DNA of 7,380 nt from JACMOY01 sp046590855 (GCA_046590855.1 JBKJTJ010000194.1:1-7380); one strand, 5' to 3'. Counted from the stretch's first letter, positions 1-5,775 are shown. Notes: generated by a model not told the origin, from the letters alone. A program made the numbers and translations.

Positions 1-44
1 TCGAGGTCGGGGTCGAGGATGACCATGAGCTCGTAATGACGCAT
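1..44 (-). CDS. rpsF: 30S ribosomal protein S6, 5' end only (partial)
   Basis: Read on the minus strand, the ATG at 44-42 opens MRHYELMVILDPDL, the typical actinobacterial S6 N-terminus; the gene leaves the window at base 1. S6 binds 16S rRNA with S18 in the platform of the 30S subunit. A strong AGGAGG Shine-Dalgarno lies at 61-56, 11 bases before the ATG. In actinobacteria rpsF usually heads an rpsF-ssb-rpsR-rplI operon and lies downstream of ponA and a GT-C glycosyltransferase, as here. Only 14 complete codons are visible, but both the sequence and the context fit, so the call is firm. Confidence 0.93.
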   Translation of the reverse strand, partial: MRHYELMVILDPDL

Positions 45-55
45 GCGGAAACCCA

Positions 56-99
56 CCTCCTCTGGACTCAGGCGGCCACGGTCTCTCCGTGACAGGAGG
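56..99 (-). promoter_or_regulatory. rpsF mRNA leader fold that can mask the Shine-Dalgarno (candidate S6:S18 leader)
   Basis: On the minus strand CCTCCT (99-94) is exactly complementary to the rpsF Shine-Dalgarno AGGAGG (61-56). Between them is a 7-bp hairpin, GTCACGG/CCGTGGC with loop AGAGA (93-75), which includes one G-U pair. The hairpin starts directly after the anti-SD, so the RNA can form an outer six-pair stem that hides the ribosome site. On the 3' side is an unpaired segment of about 13 bases (74-62). A CCG (75-73) sits at the 3' foot of the hairpin. S6:S18-binding rpsF leaders in other bacteria carry a conserved CCG beside a stem, which makes autoregulation plausible. The complementarity is seen; the ligand is inferred. 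Confidence 0.5.
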
Positions 100-168
100 G
101 CTGATACGTCGTCACCGGGGCGCCCGGTCGCCGGTCCGGCCGGCCGGTGGAGCCACGATGACGAGCCA

Positions 169-174
169 AGGCTA
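169..174 (-). promoter_or_regulatory. Possible -10 box for an rpsF promoter
   Basis: TAGCCT on the minus strand (174-169) fits the actinobacterial TANNNT -10 form. It lies about 40 bases after the end of the glycosyltransferase gene and would give an rpsF leader of roughly 120 bases, long enough to hold the hairpin at 75-93. No convincing -35 box is seen 16-18 bases upstream, so the call is weak. A short inverted repeat, ACCGGG-GCG-CCCGGT (114-128), lies inside this leader. Confidence 0.3.
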
Positions 175-185
175 CCGTGCGCCGC

Positions 186-203
186 CGACGGCGCCGCCCG
201 TCG
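186..203 (-). terminator. Weak hairpin after the glycosyltransferase gene
   Basis: CGACGG and CCGTCG form a 6-bp stem with a 6-base loop starting 12 bases past the stop codon at 217-215. There is no U-tract, and GC-rich DNA makes such stems by chance, so a terminator role is only possible. Read-through from ponA and the glycosyltransferase into rpsF is an equally good reading. Confidence 0.2.
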
Positions 204-214
204 TCCACAAGCCG

Positions 215-1627
215 TCAGTCGACGCGGACGACGAGCGCGTCCGGGGCGTGCTCGAGCGGTCCACCGAGGGGGTCGTCCTCACCGTCGCGGCGGACGACGT
301 CGCGCACCGGGTCGCGGACGTCGCGCACCACGCACCAGACCAGCCACAGCAGCCCCGCCGCGCGGGCGACCACGAAGACCGAGTACCAGGTGGCCGGCAG
401 CGCGCGGTTGGCGTTGGTGCCGGCCGCGACGTACAGCCAGACGGCCATGAAGTAGGCCGCCTCGGCGCCCACCCACACCAGGTGGTCGCGCCACCGCGGC
501 CGGGCCAGCGCGGCCAGCGGCAGCAGCCACAGCGCGGCCTGCACCGGCCACGCCTTGCCGGTGACCATGACCACAGCCAGCACGACGAACGCCACCTGGG
601 GCACCCGGGGCCGGCGGTCCGTGGCGAGAGCCAGGTAGGCGCCGAGGAGCAGCGCGGCCAGGATCCCCACCACCGCGAGCGCCGTGACCAGGCCGGTCGG
701 GACGGTGACCGCGTGTACGCCGGCCCGCACCATCCACCGCGGTCGCGGCTCCGCGAACAGCGTCTGCGGGAGCAGCCACAGCGACCCGTACCCGGCCGGG
801 GCCCGGCCCCACGCGCGGTACGCGGCGAGCACCCCGTCCGCCTGCACCACGAACCACGGAGCCAGCACCGCGACGCAGGTGGCCGCAGCGACCCCGGCCG
901 TGCGCGCCCACTCGCGCAGGCGTCCGGCGCGCAGCGCCAGCAGGCCGAGCACCAGCACCAGCAGCGCCGGGTAGGTGCGGGCCATCACCGCCAGGCCGAG
1001 CAGCAGCCCGGCCAGCGCCGGACGACGGCGCGCCCAGGCCAGCAGGCCACCCGCGGCGAGCGTGACGCCCAGCAGGTCCAGCGACACCAGCGCCGACAGG
1101 GCGAGCAGGGGACACAGGGCGACCAGCGCGCCGTCCCAGGGTCTGCGCCGTCCGGCGCCGGCCGCCGTCAGGGCCACGAGGGCGACCAGCAGCAGGGCGA
1201 CCACCGCGGTGCTGATGTCGAAGTACCACCGGGTCTGCTCACGGACGCCGCCGTCCGGCACGACCGTGGCGATGCCCCACAGGGCCAGGCCGGTCAGCAC
1301 CGGCTGGTCGAGCCGGGCCGGGTCGTCGCCGGCGTACGGCGTCAGGCCCGATCGCAGGCCGGCGCTCTGGTAGACGATCGGCAGGTCGCTGTAGCAGGCG
1401 TGGAAGAACTGGTCGGGCGAGCTCCACCCCTGGGCGCGGCAGTGCTGCTTCTCGGCCACGCCCAGCGCGAGGACGACCATCGCGAGCACCACCAGGACGC
1501 GTGCCGCGGTCCACCAGCCGTGCCGTCCGGCCCGCACCCGGCGTCCGCCCGGACCGCCGACGACCGCCGACAGGGTGGCCACGAGCGGGTCCTCGCGGCT
1601 GGGGGCGACGACCCCGGGCGAGTCCAT
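215..1627 (-). CDS. Polytopic GT-C family (GT87-like) glycosyltransferase, Rv0051-type
   Basis: This 470-residue integral membrane protein has about ten hydrophobic segments, the first near residues 40-58. A long first outer loop (about 60-110) holds QHCRAQGW and ACYSDLPIVYQ. The Asp in YSD (residue 81) is in the place where GT-C enzymes keep the catalytic or metal-site acidic residue in the first extracytoplasmic loop; PimE uses such an Asp. GT87 members transfer mannose or a similar sugar from a polyprenyl-phosphate donor on the outer face of the membrane. The exact acceptor is unknown for this branch. The start ATG (1627-1625) overlaps the ponA stop codon as TGATG, and only a weak CAGGG precedes it, which suggests translational coupling. 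The C-terminus (about 432-470) is a charged cytoplasmic-type tail with a VRDVRDPVRDVVRRD repeat. Position between ponA and rpsF matches M. tuberculosis Rv0051. The family call is good; the substrate is not known. Confidence 0.82.
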   Translation of the reverse strand: MDSPGVVAPSREDPLVATLSAVVGGPGGRRVRAGRHGWWTAARVLVVLAMVVLALGVAEKQHCRAQGWSSPDQFFHACYSDLPIVYQSAGLRSGLTPYAGDDPARLDQPVLTGLALWGIATVVPDGGVREQTRWYFDISTAVVALLLVALVALTAAGAGRRRPWDGALVALCPLLALSALVSLDLLGVTLAAGGLLAWARRRPALAGLLLGLAVMARTYPALLVLVLGLLALRAGRLREWARTAGVAAATCVAVLAPWFVVQADGVLAAYRAWGRAPAGYGSLWLLPQTLFAEPRPRWMVRAGVHAVTVPTGLVTALAVVGILAALLLGAYLALATDRRPRVPQVAFVVLAVVMVTGKAWPVQAALWLLPLAALARPRWRDHLVWVGAEAAYFMAVWLYVAAGTNANRALPATWYSVFVVARAAGLLWLVWCVVRDVRDPVRDVVRRDGEDDPLGGPLEHAPDALVVRVD

Positions 1628-3768
1628 CAGCCCTGGCCGGTCGGCGAGGCGGCCGGGTTCGCCCCCTGGGTCACCGGCGGGCCGGTGATGGACGTCGGCG
1701 CCGTCGGCACCACGGTCGGGGTCGGCACCGGCGGTGCGACGGTCGGCGGCACCGTCGCGGTGTCCGTGGGCGTGTCGGTGGGGGTCGCCGTCGCCGTGTC
1801 GGTGGGCGTGCTGCTGGTGCTGCTGCTCGACGACGGCGGGGGCGTGTAGACCGGGGCGTTCGACGACCCGCCGTAGACCGGCGGCGGGAAGTCCTCGACC
1901 TTGGCGCCCTCGAGCGCGCCCTTGATGAACGCCGTCCAGATCCGCACCGGGAACGACCCGCCGGTCACCTCGCTGCGGCCACCGAGGCCCTTGAGCGAGA
2001 CCGGGCTGCCACCCTGGTCGCGGTAGATGCCGACGGACGCGGCCAGCTGCGGGGTGTAGCCCGAGAACCAGGCCGACAGGTTCGAGGACGACGTGCCGGT
2101 CTTGCCGGCGACGGGCCGGTCCAGGTTGCTGCCGGCGTACGCGCCCGAGCCGCTCCGGGTCACCTGCTGCAAGGCGTAGGTGAGGTCGGCGGTGGTGTCC
2201 TTCGCGAACACCCGCTTCGCGTCGACCTTGACCTTGTACTTGACGGCGCCGTCGGCCGAGACCGCCGAGCGGACGACGTACGCACTGGCGTGCACGCCCT
2301 GAGCGGCGAACGTGGCGTAGGCGTCGGCCATGTCGATGACGTGGGGTGAGGCGGTGCCGAGGACGTTGGCGATGTTGGGCTCCAGGCCCAGGGTGCCCTT
2401 GGGGACGCCGGCGGCGATGGCGGCGTCCAGCGTCTTCTGCGGCCCGGTGTCGATGTTGAGCGCCACGTAGACGGTGTTGACCGAGTTCTCGGTGGCGGTG
2501 ACGAGGTTGATCCGACCGAAGCTCTCGTTGCCGAAGTTGTTCACCGGTGCGTCCACACCGGGAAAGCTCTGGTGGTTCGACCCGGAGTACCGCGACCTCA
2601 GCGAGCCGCCGTCCTCGAGCGCGGCGGCGAGCGCGAACGGCTTGAACGTCGAGCCCGCCTGCATCACCGACTGGGTGGCGGCGTTGAACGGCTGCTTGAC
2701 CTGGTCGGGGCCGCCGTACATGGCGATCACCGCGCCGTCGCCGGGCTTGATCGCCACCAGGCCGGCGCGCACGCCCTTCGAGTTCTCCTTCGGCAGCTCG
2801 TCCTTGACGGCCTGGACGGCGGCCGCCTGGGCGCGGCGGTCAAAGGTGCTGATCACGCGCAGCCCGCCCTGGTCGATCTGGGCGTCGGTGAGACCGACCT
2901 TGGAGCGCAGCTCGTCCTGCACCGCCTTGAGCAGGTAGCCGGTGGTGCCCCCCTTGGCGTTAGCGGTCTTTCGCGGCAGGACCTTGGGGTAGGTGACCTT
3001 CGCGCGCTCGGCCTGGGTCAGCCAGCCCTCGCTGACCATGCCGTCCAGGACGTACGCCATCCGCGCCTGGGTGCGCGTCTTCTGCGAGATCGGGTCGTAC
3101 AGCCCGGGCGAGCGGATGACCGAGGCGAGCACGGCGCCCTCCGCGACCGTGAGCCTGCTGGCGGGGTGGCCGAAGTAGGCCTGGCTGGCCGTCTCGATGC
3201 CGTTGGCGCCGCGCCCGAAGTAGATCGTGTTCAGGTAGTTCGCGAGGATGACGTCCTTCGACTCCTGCTGCTCGATCTTCAGCGAGATCACGAACTCCTT
3301 GAGCTTGCGCGTGTAGGTGCGGTCCTGGGTCAGGAAGTAGTTCTTGACGTACTGCTGGGTGATCGTCGAGCCGCCCTGGGTCGAGCCGCCGCGCACCTTG
3401 ACCCAGACCGCCCGGGCGATGCCCTTGGGTGAGACGCCGGAGTTGGAGTAGAACGAGCGGTCCTCGGCGGCGAGGACGGCGTGCTGCGCGGTCTTCGGCA
3501 CCTGAGTCAGGGGGATGGACTGACGGTTGGCGTCGACCTCGTTGAACCGGCCGATCTCGGTCTTGCCGTCGGAGAAGTAGACGACCGAGGCCTGGGCGGT
3601 CACGAGCTTGTTCGGGTCGGGCACCGAGACCTTCGCGTAGACCACCGACAGGGCGATGACCCCGAGCAGCACGACGGCCGCGCCGAGGCCGAGCACCTGC
3701 CGCCAGGAGGGGACGAAACCGCGCACACCGGTGTAGCGGCGGCGGGGGTAGTCCACGATGCGTCTCAC
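1627..3768 (-). CDS. ponA: Class A penicillin-binding protein (GT51 glycosyltransferase + transpeptidase), PonA1 type
   Basis: This bifunctional peptidoglycan synthase (713 residues) polymerises lipid II and cross-links the strands outside the membrane. A short basic cytoplasmic start (1-23) leads to one membrane anchor (about 25-45). The GT51 domain shows EDRSFYSNSG (catalytic Glu102), GGSTITQQ (132-139), RKLKE (154-158) and NYLNTIYFGRGANGI (178-191). The transpeptidase domain shows STFK (nucleophile Ser373, Lys376), SVN (429-431) and KTGTS (556-560). There is no PASTA domain; the C-terminus from about residue 636 is a disordered Pro/Thr/Ser tail, as in PonA1 rather than PonA2. The start is GTG at 3768-3766: it is the only one that places a normal basic N-terminus before the anchor. 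No Shine-Dalgarno is visible, so a leaderless message is possible. The usual His in the ED..F..H.G motif is Asn109. It is divergent from padR and coupled to the glycosyltransferase downstream. Confidence 0.95.
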   Translation of the reverse strand: MRRIVDYPRRRYTGVRGFVPSWRQVLGLGAAVVLLGVIALSVVYAKVSVPDPNKLVTAQASVVYFSDGKTEIGRFNEVDANRQSIPLTQVPKTAQHAVLAAEDRSFYSNSGVSPKGIARAVWVKVRGGSTQGGSTITQQYVKNYFLTQDRTYTRKLKEFVISLKIEQQESKDVILANYLNTIYFGRGANGIETASQAYFGHPASRLTVAEGAVLASVIRSPGLYDPISQKTRTQARMAYVLDGMVSEGWLTQAERAKVTYPKVLPRKTANAKGGTTGYLLKAVQDELRSKVGLTDAQIDQGGLRVISTFDRRAQAAAVQAVKDELPKENSKGVRAGLVAIKPGDGAVIAMYGGPDQVKQPFNAATQSVMQAGSTFKPFALAAALEDGGSLRSRYSGSNHQSFPGVDAPVNNFGNESFGRINLVTATENSVNTVYVALNIDTGPQKTLDAAIAAGVPKGTLGLEPNIANVLGTASPHVIDMADAYATFAAQGVHASAYVVRSAVSADGAVKYKVKVDAKRVFAKDTTADLTYALQQVTRSGSGAYAGSNLDRPVAGKTGTSSSNLSAWFSGYTPQLAASVGIYRDQGGSPVSLKGLGGRSEVTGGSFPVRIWTAFIKGALEGAKVEDFPPPVYGGSSNAPVYTPPPSSSSSTSSTPTDTATATPTDTPTDTATVPPTVAPPVPTPTVVPTAPTSITGPPVTQGANPAASPTGQG
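1630..1863 (-). repeat. Low-complexity coding repeat: Pro/Thr/Ser tail of the PBP
   Basis: Residues about 636-713 of the PBP are almost only P, T, S, A, V and D, with reiterated PTDTATATPTDTPTDTAT units followed by VPTPTVVPTAPT. The DNA shows matching near-repeats of GTGTCGGTGGGCGTG on the plus strand near 1758-1812. The tail is extracytoplasmic, likely disordered and probably wall-spanning. Its length is likely to vary between strains through repeat slippage. Confidence 0.8.
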
Positions 3769-3775
3769 GCGGGCA

Positions 3776-3781
3776 AGTATG
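3776..3781 (-). promoter_or_regulatory. Possible -10 box for a leaderless ponA transcript
   Basis: CATACT on the minus strand (3781-3776) matches TATAAT at four of six positions, including the key A and final T. It ends seven bases before the GTG start at 3768, the spacing expected when transcription starts at the start codon. No -35 is recognisable. An alternative is TTGTCA at 3850-3845 with GACGGT 17 bases on (3827-3822), which would give a leader of roughly 45-50 bases but still without a Shine-Dalgarno. Confidence 0.3.
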
Positions 3782-3810
3782 CGGTGCCGGGCCGGGCCGA
3801 GCCTGCGCAG

Positions 3811-3828
3811 CGACGGCGGTCACCGTCG
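3811..3828. promoter_or_regulatory. Inverted repeat in the ponA-padR divergent region
   Basis: CGACGG (3811-3816) and CCGTCG (3823-3828) are perfect inverted arms around CGGTCA, and the centre also contains CGGT-C-ACCG. It lies two bases upstream of the padR -35 box and about 45-60 bases upstream of ponA. It could be a regulator site or a chance stem in GC-rich DNA. Confidence 0.25.
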
Positions 3829-3830
3829 GT

Positions 3831-3860
3831 TTGCCGGACGCACCTGACAAAGGCTAGGTT
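3831..3860 (+). promoter_or_regulatory. padR-ino1 promoter
   Basis: TTGCCG (3831-3836) and TAGGTT (3855-3860) are separated by 18 bases and fit housekeeping sigma -35 and -10 elements in their actinobacterial form. Transcription would start near 3866-3868, inside the palindrome at 3865-3879, leaving about 43 bases of leader before the GTG at 3911. Confidence 0.6.
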
Positions 3861-3864
3861 CGTC

Positions 3865-3879
3865 ATATCGGCGCGATAT
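3865..3879. promoter_or_regulatory. Palindromic operator, probably for the adjacent PadR regulator
   Basis: ATATCG-GCG-CGATAT is a perfect 6+3+6 palindrome and an AT-rich island in very GC-rich DNA. It begins four bases after the -10 box and covers the expected transcription start, the classic place for a repressor site. PadR proteins are dimeric winged-helix regulators that bind AT-containing inverted repeats and often repress their own gene. I see no second copy in the window. The palindrome is seen; the link to this PadR is inferred from position. Confidence 0.6.
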
Positions 3880-3899
3880 AGCGCCACTGACACCCGGCC

Positions 3900-3905
3900 G
3901 GGAGG
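3900..3905 (+). promoter_or_regulatory. padR ribosome binding site (decides the start)
   Basis: GGGAGG is followed by five bases and the GTG at 3911. An in-frame GTG at 3905 overlaps the Shine-Dalgarno itself and so cannot be the start. Confidence 0.75.
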
Positions 3906-3910
3906 TGCAC

Positions 3911-4486
3911 GTGGCGCGACGTGACGTCCTGGACTTCGCCGTCCTCGGCCTGCTGCACGACGCTCCCTTGCACGGCTACGAGCTGCGCAAGCAGCTGGCC
4001 GGTGTGCTGGGCCCGTTCCGGGCGCTGAGCTACGGCACGCTGTACCCGTGCCTGCGCCAGCTGCTGGACCGCGGGTGGGTCGCCGAGCAGGCCGGTGACC
4101 CAGCGGCCGGACGGCGGGCCCGGATCGTCTACGAGCTCACCGCCGCCGGCAAGGAGCACTTCGACGCCCTGGTCGCCGACGGCGGGCCCACCAGCTGGGA
4201 CGACGACAGCTTCGGCGTCCGCTTCGCCTTCTTCGCCCGCACCGAGGCCACCGTGCGGCTGCGGATCCTGGAGGGTCGGCGCGGCCGGCTCGAGGAGCGC
4301 CTCGACACCATCGGCGCCTCGCTGGCCCGTGGCCGCGAGCGCGCCGACGCCTACACCCTCGAGCTGCAGCGGCACGGGCTCGAGAGCGTCCAGCGCGAGG
4401 TGCGCTGGCTCACCGAGCTGATCGACACCGAGCGCTCGACCGACACCCCCGCCGCACCACAGACCTCACCACAGACCCCTCACTGA
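3911..4486 (+). CDS. PadR-family transcriptional regulator (Rv0047c-like)
   Basis: With the GTG at 3911 the product is 191 residues. Residues 1-85 form the PadR winged helix-turn-helix: DVLDFAVLGLL (5-15), HGYELRKQL (21-29), SYGTLYPCLRQLLDRGWV (40-57, containing the recognition helix) and the wing and helix RIVYELTAAGKEHF (71-84). Residues about 100-175 are helical and charged, like the C-terminal dimerisation domain of the Vir_act_alpha_C type. The last 15 residues are Pro/Thr/Gln-rich. PadR members are usually repressors released by small molecules. Here the gene is divergent from ponA and ten bases upstream of ino1, as in mycobacteria. A palindrome at its own transcription start points to autorepression and control of ino1. 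The ligand is not predictable. Confidence 0.92.
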   Translation: MARRDVLDFAVLGLLHDAPLHGYELRKQLAGVLGPFRALSYGTLYPCLRQLLDRGWVAEQAGDPAAGRRARIVYELTAAGKEHFDALVADGGPTSWDDDSFGVRFAFFARTEATVRLRILEGRRGRLEERLDTIGASLARGRERADAYTLELQRHGLESVQREVRWLTELIDTERSTDTPAAPQTSPQTPH

Positions 4487-4491
4487 AGGAG
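4486..4491 (+). promoter_or_regulatory. ino1 ribosome binding site overlapping the padR stop
   Basis: AAGGAG begins on the last base of the padR TGA and lies five bases before the ino1 ATG at 4497. The overlap supports one message and translational coupling of the two genes. Confidence 0.8.
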
Positions 4492-4496
4492 CACCC

Positions 4497-5576
4497 ATGG
4501 GATCCGTCCGCGTCGCCATCATCGGCACCGGCAACTGCGCCGCCTCGCTCGTCCAGGGCGTCCACTACTACGCCGACGCCGACCCGAACGCCACCGTTCC
4601 CGGCCTGATGCACGTGAAGTTCGGTGAGTACCACGTCAACGACGTCGAGTTCGTCGCCGCGTTCGACGTGGACGCCAAGAAGGTCGGCTTCGACCTGTCC
4701 GAGGCGATCCTGGCCAGCGAGAACAACACGATCCGCATCTGCGACGTGCCGCCGATGGGCGTCCCCGTGCAGCGCGGCCACACCTTGGACGGCCTCGGCA
4801 AGTACTACCGCGAGACGATCGAGGAGTCCGACGCCGAGCCGGTCGACATCGTCCAGGTGCTGCGCGAGACGCGGGCCGACGTCCTGGTGTCGTACCTGCC
4901 GGTGGGGTCCGAGAACGCCGACAAGTTCTACGCCCAGTGCGCCATCGACGCCGGTGTCGCGTTCGTCAACGCGCTGCCGGTGTTCATCGCCAGCGACCCG
5001 GTGTGGGCCAAGAAGTTCGAGGACGCCGGCGTCCCGATCATCGGCGACGACATCAAGAGCCAGGTCGGCGCGACCATCACCCACCGCGTGATGGCCAAGC
5101 TGTTCGAGGACCGCGGCGTCGTGCTCGACCGCACCTACCAGCTCAACGTCGGCGGCAACATGGACTTCAAGAACATGCTCGAGCGCGACCGCCTGGAGTC
5201 CAAGAAGATCAGCAAGACCCAGGCCGTGACCTCGAACCTCGAGCACGACCTCGGCGCCCGCAACGTGCACATCGGCCCGTCGGACTACGTGCAGTGGCTG
5301 GACGACCGCAAGTGGGCGTACGTGCGCCTCGAGGGTCGCGCCTTCGGCGACGCCCCCATCAACCTGGAGTACAAGCTCGAGGTGTGGGACTCGCCCAACT
5401 CGGCCGGCATCATCATCGACGCGATCCGCGCGGCCAAGATCGCCAAGGACCGCGGCATCGGCGGCGCGCTGCTGTCGGCGTCGTCGTACCTGATGAAGTC
5501 CCCGCCGGTGCAGCGTCCGGACGACGAGGGCCGCGCGAGCGTCGAGGCCTTCATCCGCGGAGACGTCGAGCGCTAG
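4497..5576 (+). CDS. ino1: Inositol-3-phosphate synthase
   Basis: This 359-residue NAD-dependent enzyme converts D-glucose 6-phosphate to 1L-myo-inositol 3-phosphate, the first step to phosphatidylinositol, PIMs and mycothiol in actinobacteria. The Rossmann start VAIIGTGNCAASLVQG (6-21) binds NAD. VSYLPVGSENADKFYAQCA (131-149), GDDIKSQVGATITHR (183-197), NVGGNMDFKNM (217-227) and SKKISKTQAV (235-244) are the signature blocks of the short prokaryotic MIPS family and hold its conserved catalytic lysines. The length agrees with M. tuberculosis Ino1 (367 residues), so the gene is complete. It forms an operon with padR. The last codons and the TAG stop lie in the first copy of a 27-bp tandem repeat, so two more in-frame TAG stops follow at 5601 and 5628. 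Confidence 0.96.
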   Translation: MGSVRVAIIGTGNCAASLVQGVHYYADADPNATVPGLMHVKFGEYHVNDVEFVAAFDVDAKKVGFDLSEAILASENNTIRICDVPPMGVPVQRGHTLDGLGKYYRETIEESDAEPVDIVQVLRETRADVLVSYLPVGSENADKFYAQCAIDAGVAFVNALPVFIASDPVWAKKFEDAGVPIIGDDIKSQVGATITHRVMAKLFEDRGVVLDRTYQLNVGGNMDFKNMLERDRLESKKISKTQAVTSNLEHDLGARNVHIGPSDYVQWLDDRKWAYVRLEGRAFGDAPINLEYKLEVWDSPNSAGIIIDAIRAAKIAKDRGIGGALLSASSYLMKSPPVQRPDDEGRASVEAFIRGDVER

Positions 5577-5638
5577 CTCGCAGGCCGTCAGGTCGAGCGC
5601 TAGCTCGCAGGCCGTCAGGTCGAGCCTTAGCTCGCAGG
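5565..5638 (+). repeat. 27-bp tandem repeat, 2.7 copies, starting inside the ino1 stop region
   Basis: The units at 5565-5591 and 5592-5618 are identical. A third at 5619-5638 matches the first 20 bases with two changes (5626-5627) and then diverges. Each unit starts GTCGAG and contains the inverted repeat CGAGC-GCTA-GCTCG (CTTA loop in the third), giving three small hairpins at 5567-5580, 5594-5607 and 5621-5634. The first unit includes the last three sense codons and the TAG of ino1. Because 27 is a multiple of three, TAG recurs in the same frame in every unit. There are no spacers, so this is not a CRISPR array. It looks like tandem duplication of the gene end. Confidence 0.92.
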
Positions 5639-5642
5639 TGGC

Positions 5643-5736
5643 CCGAGATGATCACGTTCCGTAGGTGACGTCGTCCTTCCCTCGTTCTGCTGATCGCGGG
5701 AAGCACGAGCCCACCCACGGAACGTGATCATCTCGG
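5643..5736. repeat. Long near-perfect inverted repeat (94-bp hairpin element)
   Basis: The outer arms pair perfectly over 20 bp (5643-5662 with 5717-5736, sequence CCGAGATGATCACGTTCCGT). One mismatch (5663/5716) follows, then 4 more bp. Inside, 5671-5681 pairs with 5698-5708 with one mismatch, leaving a 16-base apex loop. As RNA it would be one long stem of about 34 pairs. It has no coding role and lies between ino1 and the MFS gene. A mobile palindromic unit (MITE- or REP-like) is the likeliest origin, but I do not recognise a named family and see no target-site duplication. It may also end or stabilise the ino1 message, though no U-tract follows. Confidence 0.93.
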
Positions 5737-5775
5737 CGCACGTCGGGCCGGGAAGGCGGGGCGGAGGGACCGGCC

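Noticed and set aside
89..1849. Long plus-strand open frame of 586 codons
   Set aside because: It is antisense to the glycosyltransferase and the PBP tail, is Arg/Gln/Gly/Pro-rich with no family signature, and ends in a Val/Gly run that is only the mirror of the PTDTAT repeat. It is open because of high GC.
2572..3432. Plus-strand open frame antisense to ponA
   Set aside because: Composition is that of a GC-frame shadow, and the opposite strand encodes unmistakable GT51 and transpeptidase motifs.
3905..3907. GTG at 3905 as the padR start
   Set aside because: It lies on the Shine-Dalgarno GGGAGG; the GTG at 3911 has correct spacing and gives the typical MARRDVLDFAVLGLL start.
4410..5270. Minus-strand open frame of 286 codons across ino1
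   Set aside because: It is His/Val/Asp/Leu-rich with no recognisable domain and is fully antisense to a conserved ino1.
5565..5638. CRISPR array
   Set aside because: The repeats are directly adjacent with no spacers, and no cas gene is present.
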